This document shows, piece after piece, positions 10,388 through 20,256 of a stretch of DNA of 64,000 nucleotides. This stretch comes from Oikopleura dioica (taxonomy: Eukaryota; Chordata; Appendicularia; Copelata; Oikopleuridae), in assembly GCA_907165135.1 (NCBI GenBank), contig OU015566.1, positions 10,338,157 to 10,402,156 of the forward strand. The letters are read 5' to 3'. The notes beneath the pieces were generated by a model. The model saw only the letters and a program-made list of their open reading frames with translations. It had not been told where the DNA came from and ran no database searches. How positions within the stretch are numbered: position 1 is the stretch's first letter; every line of letters begins with the position of its first letter. Both the position numbers and the translations under genes were made by a program.

Positions 10388-12780
10388 TTATGCATCCTCT
10401 GTTTCAGCGGCAAAAGATTTTACAGAATTCGCTTGGATCCAAAACTTTCGAAGAGCTTCGGTCATTTCTGGCGAGCACGTGACCACATCGGGTAGATCAA
10501 TCGCGCTGAGAGAGTTGCGTCGGACGAGTCGGGCCGGAATGTATCGACAGCCAAACTACAACAAAAAAGTAAAAAATAAAAACAAAAAAACAATCTTACC
10601 AAAGACATGAGTGTTTCATTTTCCGTGAATTTGACTTGGCAAAGGGCGTGATAGTACATTTTCATCAGACGCCCGCCTGGAACGAAATTGATTCGCTTGA
10701 AGATTTCCCCCATTGATTCTTTCATAGCGGAGGAGACGTCTCTAGTAAATATGATATACTTGGTTTCGTAAATTATTTACTTACTTAAGATCAATGGGCA
10801 CATGTTCGCCACTGTCTTCAGCCTCTTCTCCAAAAGAGCGGCGAAAAATGGTCAACATCGTTCGAAGTTGTGCATCTGCATCCTCTTCGCCATTTGGGAG
10901 AAAAGCATGTTGCGAGTAGAGAATAAGCATTCTCATCACAGTGCGCTCAATCTTCGAGTATGCCTGGCTGAGCTGATTTTCAGTCGGGCCTTGAGTGGAC
11001 TCACGCTGAACTCCGATTGTCGTAAAAACCTAAAATAATTTTAATTCACTTTTTTCCGAATTGAAAAAGACTTACCGAAGAAAAGAATCGGGCATCAGCA
11101 GCGTAGGGAGGAGTCACTAGGCAAGGAGAAAATCCAAGGGCGAGGAGAAGTGTTCCACGCTGTCGTCCGTACTTGAATTTATCACCTCGTGTCGTTGGCC
11201 AAGGATAAACATGGAGTGGCTTTCGATTGAATGCGCGAACAAGTCTCATCGGACGATCGAATTTGTCCTCCAACAAAGATCGAAGCTTCCATTTCTTGTT
11301 CGATTTCACCTAAAAACATAATTAACATTTAATATTTTTCAAAAATTTTCACTTACCCAGACTCGAAGATCGCGAATGACAAAGGTTCCGCAGACAAGTT
11401 GTTCCCAAATGGGAAAAAACGCTCCAGTGTCATCCCACTTTACGACGTAAGGACTGGAAGCGACTTTATCCGGCCCATAATCGAAAGCGCAAAAGTCGGA
11501 AGTTGATTTTACGCTCTCTGGATTTTGACAAAGTTCGAGATTCGAAGGTTTGCAAACATCGCGAATTTCGAATTCGTCGATATGCCGAGAGAAGGACTGA
11601 AGAAACAATCCAAGAGGAGTCTTTCCCATTGTTGGTCGAATGCCACTCAGCGACAGAATACTCCGCCGAATGATCATCACCAGCTCCGCGCGATCTAGCT
11701 CGATCTTTTGAAGAGGCTCAGGCGGTGGTGGTGGTGGTGGTTGATCACGACCTTCATCGAAAAGGGCTGATTCGTGTTCGACAATGTTGAGAATGTGCTG
11801 ATCGATAAGTCGCTTGTCCTGCACATTCATCACCATATTTTCAAACTCGGCGCCGTTGAATTTGACCTTGGGCAAATTGTGTTCGCAAGGACCATCAAGA
11901 AATCGAGTATCGGCCAAAACTCGGCCAGTTGGCGGTGTCTTAGGTTTCTCGGTAGTTTGAGTCGATACTTCCGTTCGCTTGGGTGTAGAATGACTCGCAG
12001 GAGAAGAATGTGTCGTTTCTTCATCCAGTGTAGAAAGCGAAGGCCAAAAAGACATTGGATCCTCTGTCGACGTGTCGATTGGCGATTCTTGAGAAGTGTC
12101 GATTCCTGTCAAATCGATGACGACGTCCTCACAAGTATTTCCGTTAACAAGGACGGACATGTCTTCAACGCTGTTTTCGCCGTCGACCTTTTCAGTATCC
12201 TCGCCGCCGTCCGCTTCTTCGTCAGTCTCCTCGTCCTTTTCCTCGGTCTGGTCATCGTCTTCGCTCTCTTCACCTTCGTCATTGTCTTCCTTATCGCTCT
12301 CATCGTCGTCCTTCTTATCCTTCTCGAGGTCTTCTTCTTCTTCATCATCGTCATTCGTGTTACTTTCATCTTCATTCTCATGACTTTCTTCTTCTTCTTC
12401 TGCTTCATCTTCCTCATTCTGCTGGCTTTCTTCGGCGTCGCTCTCGCAAGCTTCATTCTCGGACTCATATTCGTCCATGTCCATCTTTTCTTCAGAGTCG
12501 GAGAGGTCGGAGACGGCTACATGCGGCGTGGGTCGATTCGAAGCAAATTTTTTCGCGTAACAATCGCCATTGCTGAGAAATATCTTGCCACGGCCGTACC
12601 CAGGATTCTCTCGGAGTTGTTTTTGACGCTTGGCAGCCCAGTAGCGGCGGCGCTCTTCAGCTAAAAACAACATTTAAAATGGCGCTGTTCAATTATTAAT
12701 TTACCTTCGCGCTTTCGAGTCGCCTCGACAAGATCCAAATAAAATGAGCTTGGTTCGTTTTTCCGAGCAAACCGACCCAT
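10388..12780 (-). CDS. Large acidic protein of unknown function (about 790 aa)
   Basis: Multi-exon gene with GT-AG introns near 12662-12716, 11310-11356, 11031-11076, 10743-10785 and 10560-10602. A short basic N-terminus (EERRRYWAAKRQKQLR) precedes about 120 residues made mostly of Asp and Glu, then a Ser/Thr/Pro stretch and a Pro run. A globular C-terminal half of about 450 residues follows, with no family I recognise. The ATG lies 42 nt after the preceding stop with acceptor ATTTTTAG between, so it is an internal operon cistron. Long acidic tracts suggest binding of basic proteins or chromatin; that is inference. Confidence 0.75.
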
Positions 12781-12822
12781 CCTTATTTTTTCGAAAGTGT
12801 CTAAAAATTTTAGCTAGTTGAT

Positions 12823-13212
12823 TTAGGGATTAAAATTTTCGTGATTGACAATAAGATCGACAATTTCGTCTCGAGCAGGGGACAGTAACTTTGCATAATG
12901 ATCAGGAGTTTCGCCCTCGATGAGAACGTACAGTTCAAAAACCATGCTGGCAATGTAGTCTTCTTTTGTACCCGGGTGTTGACTGATCAATGTCTGCAGT
13001 ACTGAGCTGATATTGTAGTTTCCATCTTCGCTGATCTAAGAAAATCGTTAATTTTCGCTTTTTTTGGCTAAAAAATGTACCATCAAAGGAAGATCGTGTC
13101 GCTCTCTCAGCAGCGTTTCAAATTTGGGCAAGTCAGACATTTCCATCGTCCACTTAAAGCTGAAAAACGGCACGTCCGAAAATCTCGACCATGCCTTTTC
13201 AAATTTATCCAT
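12823..13212 (-). CDS. Small unknown protein (about 115 aa)
   Basis: Two exons separated by a GT-AG intron at about 13037-13080. The protein starts MDKFEKAWSRFSDVPFF and ends IVNHENFNP. It appears helical and acidic, with no signal peptide or known motif. TTTTCAG three bases before the ATG looks like a spliced-leader acceptor. It lies between the basic protein gene (145 nt upstream) and the acidic protein gene (42 nt downstream) on the same strand. Confidence 0.7.
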
Positions 13213-13357
13213 TATTCTGAAAATCTTTTTTTCAATAAACAGCTATGGCATGGAGCTAAGCAGTTGAGTAGCAGCAGCAAAAAGCAGTGCAGCATTTTCT
13301 TCAAACAAGCTAAAAGTAAAATATTAGAATCCAGAGTGTGTAGAAATCAAATTCACC

Positions 13358-14341
13358 TTATTTTCGTGCTGGATTCTTTTCAGCTAATCGCTCCTCCAAT
13401 TGCTGCATCATTCGTCGTCGAACAGCGCGGTAAGGTGAATCTAATTTTCTTTTATTAAACGGTAAGAAAAAAATTTGAATACCTTGAAACTCTTGTTGCT
13501 CAAGCTCAGTCTCAGTAATCTCGACGATAACAGGCGGTGAGACTAGAGCGGCGCGACCCGAAGTACCCTCATCAGCAGCAACCCTGTCTGGCAAACGTCC
13601 CTGCTGAATCGCAACAGCTGGTAGATCAGCGTCACTCTGCTCAGATCGTTTCTGCTGAGTATTCTCGCAAATCTCCTGAATTCGATTCGAACTTTCGCCA
13701 AGCTGTCCGCTAAAAGGAGCGTCTCGAGGCTCAACCACAGCGAAATTTTGAACGGCATTCACTTGCTCGCCCGGAATCGGTGTTTTTGGCAATGGGGTTG
13801 CTAGATTAAATATAGATAAAACGACACAAAGTCGAATTATTACCTAATGGAGAGTCACGAGGAGTTGCCCCGGCGCGGCTCAATGTCACGTGAGCTTGAA
13901 GTGGTCCAAAGTAGAAATTGGACGAGAATTGAGGATCGGCGCTTGCAAGGCCTAAAATCATTTTTATTGATTTTAAAGAGAAAATGAAATTTACCTTTTG
14001 CTAAAGTGCGAAGTTTTGCCACTCCTTTTGGTCGCTTAGAAGCACTTGCTTCCGCTTCTCCCTCGTCAGGCTCACGCTGGCGTTTTTTAGCCTTCTGTGG
14101 TCCAAAGTTGAGCACACGCTTGGCAGTCTTGACGATCAATTTCGATTCTTTGTGAATCTTCTTCGCCAAGGCAAGTCCTTGTCGCACGCTTATGACAAAT
14201 TAATCGATTAAATCATCAAACAGAGACTTACATCTTAGGAGATTGTTGCTTCGGTGAGAAAGGGATAAGGGCTCTCTGAGCGGAAGGAGATCGAACCGAA
14301 GGATTCTTGGAAGCCTCCTTGATGTCGTTTGAATCCGACAT
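13358..14341 (-). CDS. Basic, probably nucleic-acid-binding protein
   Basis: Five exons with short GT-AG introns (near 14190-14232, 13953-13994, 13802-13842 and 13443-13482). Starts MSDSNDIKEASK. A Lys-rich middle section (KKIHKESKLIVKTAKRV, then KKRQREPDEGE and SKRPKG) is followed by a Pro/Gln/Glu-rich region and a basic C-terminus (YRAVRRRMMQQLEERL). No family was recognised. Composition resembles core or histone-like DNA-binding proteins, or a nuclear protein with bipartite localisation signals. A TAGCGCCACCAT motif and a TATAAATG string lie just upstream, so it may have its own promoter. Confidence 0.7.
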
Positions 14342-14760
14342 TCTCTGAAAGTTAATTACTTATAAATGCGCGAGAATAGCGCCACCATTAGGCGTATGCA
14401 CAAAAAATCGAACTCTTTTTTTTTCAGTGTTAAAGATGGTGTATTTTTAAGGGAAAAGTTAACTGATTTTTCATATATGCAAATTACAAATGAGTATTTT
14501 TTAAAACACCTAAAAGTAAATTGGCAAACAGAAAAATAATTTTGATTCAACAATGTTTCAATAAGATATCCTAACAGTCTAAGTCGGTGGTAAAGGAGAA
14601 AAAATAGATAGCACTAAAAATAATTGTGGAAAATAAAGAAAGATAAAGGTGTGCTAGATATACGATAAGCGAGGAAAGAAAGTTTAACAGTAGAGATAGT
14701 AAAAAACCTAAAGGTATAAAGCGAAATACACTCACAGGCACACGCTAGAGTAAATTGATT
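14342..14760. other. Spacer between minus-strand genes with shared 14-mer
   Basis: About 420 nt with no credible coding potential. It holds AATAGCGCCACCAT at 14375-14388, identical to a 14-mer at 19256-19269 upstream of the whole minus-strand series. The rest is AT-rich. Confidence 0.5.
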
Positions 14761-16249
14761 TTACACATCGCGTCGCGCATTCTTCAAGCAGGCCAGAGTT
14801 CCTTAAAAATGAAATTATTTTCTTTTTCCCTAAGAAAAAACTTACGATTGACATCTGCCTCCATTTCGAGTATTTGCTCATAATACTCGGCAAGCATCTT
14901 GCTGGAGATCATCTTGCTCGAACCGTCAGCGTTGAAGAAGTCTTTTTGATTGAGCCGGCCATTGTCAAACTCTTTCTGCAGCAAAGGGCCAACAGAAACA
15001 CGGTTGAGCGTGGAGAGAGTTGTTTTTGTTGGCGCTGCTAAATAAGAGTGTAAGTCTTAATTAAAATTTTTTCTAATAAAGAATCACCTTTCAAAGCTTC
15101 AAAGAAAAAACACATTAAGCAGACGGCAAGCATCAAAAGCGCAATACCTGTAACAGGGAACAAAGTGTCGCCAAGATCGTAAGAGTATTCGTTCCAATCC
15201 TCCCCGCCGTAATCCGCTATGAAAACTTGTTATTTTCATTCAAAAAATGAAAATCACCTTTCTCCTCGCCAGCAGCCGTAGTTGTCGTCGTCGTCTTCAT
15301 CGTCGTGGCAGTGGTCTTGGTCGTGGTTGTTGTCCCCTCCTGCTTGTCGATGATAGTGACTATCTCTCCCTCGGTCACATTAGCTTAAAAAGTGATTAAT
15401 CTTTTTCATCGATTTTTTACTTACAAAAAGAAGTCGAATCCTTGCCAACGACGTTGTAATCAGCAATGTCCGGGAAGTCTGAAAAATTTTACTTATTCAA
15501 AAGAACATACAAATGATCTCATTAGTTATATCCTCTTTGAAAATATCCATCATTTTATTCTCACGACTTTAATCATACTTTATTATTAAAGATACATTAA
15601 TACATAAAAGTTTAGCGAACCTTGTTGAGAAGGGATGATATCGGCAGAGCGGCGCTTTCTGATCATCTTGACTAAACGAGTGCTTTAATTACAATTTCCA
15701 CAAAATTAGTTCTTACCCTTTCCAGCAAAACGACGGCGGCGGTAGTGGCGATCGGGCTCCTCCTTCACACCTCCGTTCCCAAGGTCAACCGGAATCGATT
15801 GAGTTGTTGGAGCGAATTCGCAACTGATGGAGCCGTTCTTGATGCTTAGGAAGAGGGCGATTATCGCCAGCGAAGCCCCGAAGCACACAACCATCGAGTA
15901 GCTGAAGCACCGAGGCACCGAGGCCTTGCATTGCTCCCAGACGTTCTACAAAAAAATTACCTTGTGTCCTTGTTGATTTCATATCTCTCTCTTACCTGGT
16001 GGCGGCGAGTCGGATGGGTGCCGTTTGGAGCAACAGACATCGTCGTGTAAGTTGGTTTCGAACTAGATCGACGTTTTGACTTGAAGAACATTGTTTTTAT
16101 AATAATTACCTCTGCTGCACTCGAATACGTTCTTGTTGCGGTGGCGCTGGAACAACGAACTGATGGTTTTGCCAATTCGACGCTACAGTATCGGCGCTAG
16201 CGGAAGCCGGCCCGAGGTTGGTGCTCTGAGAACCGATATTCTCGTTCAT
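14761..16249 (-). CDS. Two-pass membrane protein with Thr-rich loop
   Basis: About nine exons, all reconstructable with GT-AG introns. A Gln/Pro-rich N-terminus is followed by a first membrane segment (MVVCFGASLAIIALFLSI) and then a basic patch RRRRFAGKG. A dibasic stretch MIRKRRSAD, resembling a furin-type cleavage site, comes next, then a Thr-rich section with runs of Thr. A second membrane segment (GIALLMLAVCLMCFFFEAL) precedes a hydrophilic tail of about 85 residues ending NARRDV. The topology (Thr-rich, probably glycosylated loop between two membrane segments) and the basic cleavage-like site suggest a surface protein. Virus envelope-like function is only a possibility. Confidence 0.7.
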
Positions 16250-16683
16250 ATCTATAACTATAAGCCGTGAGAAGCGGTAAACTTGAATCAATTTTTCTAT
16301 CAAATAGCGCTTTGTCTCTCAGAAACGAGTTTTTTTCAAAACAAACAAGTTCAACAGGGTCAAAGTTGTATCTGCTAGAATATATTTTCGTAAATTCTTC
16401 TCTTAAAATTTTATTCCTTCTCTTGATGACGTAAGTATGCCGGCTTGAGCAAGCGAAAACCCAAATCTCGAAATGAAAAAACACCGGCGACCACTCCCCA
16501 TTTACATGCCAACTTTTTTCTAGACTGCAAACCAGACAAGCGACGCGACTACTACACAACCAAAACCTGCTCTACCACACCAAAATTAAAACACAGAATT
16601 GTTTTTTAAATTTTAAAAGACATTTATTTTAGAAAAAAACAGATGATAAAATGTCTTTTACATCCTTTTTTGCAAAGGGAGAA

Positions 16684-18292
16684 TTAGAAAGTCTTCTTTT
16701 TCCAGAGTCGGGCGTCACCAAAGCAGAAGGTGGCGTGAGGCGTATCGATGATCGCCGAATACTCTCCGGAGTACAACTCCCGTTGAAAGTCCTGGAGCTG
16801 CGCACCTTTTTCGCGAAAATAGTTTAGCATTCGCGTTCTAGCCACCGAAAAAGGATCGCTGCCGTTCTTGTGCACTAGAAAATGTTATTTAAAAATTTTT
16901 TCATTTTAAAACAAAAAACTTACCTGGATCCGGCATGGTGAGCATCGGTTGGGTAATTAATACCCCTGGATTCTTGGTTGGAATCCTGTGGAGGGTGTTG
17001 CCATAGCCGACGAAGACCTCATCGTCTTTGGCAAATTTAATCGTCTTCTTGCCACAGTTGACGACGTTGACAGGGCGGCCAGAAATCCAGACCACTCCGT
17101 AGGATTGCGCGATGGGCTCCTTCTTTCGTCGCAAAGGAGGACCAGCGACGGGCTGACCAGGTCGTTTGCGGCTGGTAGATGGAGCAGGCTCCTCGAGACC
17201 AACGGTGTCCAAGGCATCCGTCGACCCGATTCTTCGAGCCTCTCGCTGCTCGCGCAAGTAGTTCTGGACTTGCCGAGGATGAGCTCCTTCGTCGACTTTA
17301 GGAGCGTTGAAGAGGGCCTGGGTGTACCTTGAATTTTTATTTAATTGAAAAAACAAAAAATATTCACTTACCCGATTTGGCACTCCAGGTTTGGGCCGAA
17401 TCGGTAGAATTGACCACTTCCGCCCATGCTTGGAGGCATAGCGGGGAGAGGATAAGCTGGATTTGGGGTAATACAGCTTGGGTGTTGGTACAATCTCGCA
17501 CCACAAGTATGCTCCGGGTGGAGTCCTGTAAAAGGACTCGGCGGAAGAGGAGTTCCAATTGGAGCTCCAGGGACGAAGACGTGGGGGCGGTTCAGCATCG
17601 GAGGGAAGCTGAAAACCTGAGGCTGGACGGAAATTCCAGCATAAGGGCTAGCAACGTAAGGAGCTCCTAGCGGTGTTGGTGTTGTTCCTGGCCATTGGTT
17701 GAAGCCAGCAGCTGGACCAACAGTTGGGGGAAGTGGCGCAGCCATCGGAACTGGAATCTCGTCGACGTTTGCATTCGCCGCGGGAATGTCCAGATTCGCG
17801 ATTTTCGGAGCCTTGCGTCGTCGAGCGAGATCCGAATCCTTTTAAAATTGTTTTTCAATTTTTTTCTAGAATAAGTTTCTAGAATAAATTTGTTTTTAAA
17901 CAATTTCCTTGTGTCCCTCTGGAGGAACATCCCAACCGCCTTCGGGATTTGCAAACGGACGTTCTTGAAAGAAGAACGACGATTCGTCGACAGTAGAATC
18001 CTGAGAGTTAGGATCCCAAGCGCCGTTGAACGTCTGATCCAGCTGATAAGACGTATCTTAATAATTTTTGATTATTTTTTATTCAATTAAAACAATAAAA
18101 TATCGATTTATAATTACTAGTCTTTTATATAAAAACATACCCGTTGCCACCGTCATGCAGGTGAGGTTCAACAGATCCTCATAAGCAGGAGCCCAGTCTC
18201 CCAACGTAGGCCTTTCCTTCTTTTTGAAGACAGACGAGAGCTTTAAAAAGATAAAAATTTTGAGAGAAATTCATGCATCTTACCTTGTGCAT
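16684..18292 (-). CDS. Unknown Pro-rich protein, first gene of the minus-strand series
   Basis: Exons 18284-18292, 18141-18240, 17908-18056, 17372-17838, 16924-17327, 16684-16874; phases agree. The third intron (17839-17907) starts GA and ends AG, and no GT alternative keeps the frame. The protein starts MHKLSSVFKKKERPTLGDW, has a Pro/Gly/Ala-rich centre, a basic stretch SRKRPGQPVAGPPLRRKKEP, then a compact region with beta-strand-like sequence (VVWISGRPVNVVNCGKKTI, VFVGYGNTLHRI) and a terminal helix-rich part ending LWKKKTF. No known family. No same-strand gene lies within 2 kb upstream, so transcription of the series probably starts here. Confidence 0.7.
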
Positions 18293-20256
18293 TTTTCTTC
18301 AAAATTTGCGTTACCCCTAGGATGCAAATTTGAGAACTGACTCCTTTTTTTCAATTTGACTTGACAACATGTGATCCTTAAAAACATTCTAGAAAAGATC
18401 CAACACAAGATTAATTTAAAAACACAAATAAAAAATTTTTTTATTTTTTTGAAGAATTTGTAAACAAAAGTTGTTCTAGAACTGTCGAATGTCAAAATTT
18501 TGATGATATCAACCGTGATCACTGTCTAAGCGATAATTTTTATTTTAAACAGTAACTCCCGCATTGATTCTATCAAATCAGTCGAATGTAACAAATATTT
18601 TTAAACACAGTATAATTCTATCAGATACTCATATATTTTTAATAGAACTTTACTGTGTAAATAATTTTTGTCGAATGTACCATAAGGTGAATAAAAGGTA
18701 CCCGCTCTTATCAGCATTTATTTTTCAAATTAGCTCATAAAAGCAAAGTTACCCAATTTACCCGAATGGTCGAATGATCCACTAACAAATCAATGGTCAA
18801 ACTCTTTCTTCAACTTAAAATAATATTGCTGAAGGTGAACAGTAAAACCATCGATAAGCGTAGAATGAAAATACAGAGGGACAAGATAGCGTACTCTCTC
18901 AATTCTTTTTTCTCAAGATAAAAATTGACACTGTCACGCTACTTATTTCTCTGTAAAAATATCACTTGTAGTTTTCAACGCCAAAATTTCATCCTGCTCT
19001 GTAACCTAAGAAAACAAAATTCTTAAACTACAGAAGCAGAGTAAAATGTTAACATATATAAACACACTATTCTCTCGTCGTTGATTGCACTATTTTACAG
19101 TTTGGAAAGGCGTCAACTCCGTTTTTTATTACTAATAACAGACTTAGAAGCTTCCCAAACTGTAAAAAGTTACATTTTTAAAATCTCTGGTTCAACAAAT
19201 ATTTCTCGTAATTTATATACATGCCAGCTGAAAGCAAAATGGAAACTTGCAGCACAATAGCGCCACCATCTGAGCTCTTTTTTCAAATTTATCATTCATC
19301 CAATTTTCTCTGACATGAGTTTTTCTCCTAATTTTCTTTTTTGCTTCGTAGGCTTTCTAACAGCAAACTTACACATTCTTTTTCAGAACAGATTCTCGGT
19401 CGATTTACCTTACAAGACAACTTATTCGCCGGCAAGATATTTAATCACAAGTTGAGCAACTCCCACAAACAAATCCTGAGAACAAAACGGTAGATTCTTA
19501 AGAATTATCTTTTTCTTCAAAATGATTCTATAATTTTACAAAATCTTGTAGCCATCACTGAAAAGAAGACGATAAAACTCCTGCCGCCTGCAAAAACCAT
19601 AACTTAGAAATTTCTGATCTGTTTAAATAAAATAAAATAAAACTTAAAATCTGACTCAAAACAATAAGCAGTAACAATACTTGTACTCGTGACAGCTAAA
19701 CTCTACTTTTATTTTATTCAATTCTAGTCAAGATTTTAAAATTCTTTTTATTTTTTGTCGTTTTTATACAGTAGAGCAGAGCAAAGATTTCTTCTTCATA
19801 TCTTCCCTTGGATGCTAAAAATCGATTGAAAACAAAATCGATTATTGATTTCAAACCTGGAAAAGCGCAAGATCGGCAGCATTAGTGGTGCTAGAGGTGC
19901 GTGGGTGTTTGGTGGTGGCGGTGTGGAGCAAAGACTTTTTCCGGTTCTGCTCCTCAGTCGGCTTTTGTCGCTCGAGGGGAAAGGAGCTTTTTCCTTTTTC
20001 CTCATTTCTGGACAAAGTCGTCTGCTGATTACTTATTCAGCAAGTCATCAATCATCTGATGGCTCACCTGTCAAAATGACTCAATATCATTTTAAATCTG
20101 CATAGGTATGCAAAAGGAAGTCTAATTTTCAAACGAACCGCGCAAAAGGCGCTCAGCCAATGGGGTACGAGAAAAATTAGCAAAACCCCGTGCATACCTA
20201 TACTACTGTCGTCGTCGGCTCGCCTCGTCGAAATTGATTCCTTCTCTTCGCAGCCA
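18293..20256. other. Intergenic region, divergent promoters expected
   Basis: About 2 kb of AT-rich DNA between a minus-strand and a plus-strand gene. No supported coding region; the open frames near 19.8-20.1 kb are on GC-rich shadow frames. AATAGCGCCACCAT at 19256-19269 is shared with 14375-14388. If the 1-18.3 kb block is an inserted element, its right end should lie here, but I found no clear terminal repeat. Confidence 0.5.

Noticed and set aside
11774-12664. 296-aa plus-strand frame rich in Phe, Leu and Val
   Set aside because: Antisense of the acidic Asp/Glu tract of the large minus-strand gene; hydrophobic composition is a codon artefact.
16197-16559. Minus-strand 120-aa frame upstream of the two-pass membrane gene
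   Set aside because: Overlaps the start of the better-supported gene in another frame and lacks splice or start support.
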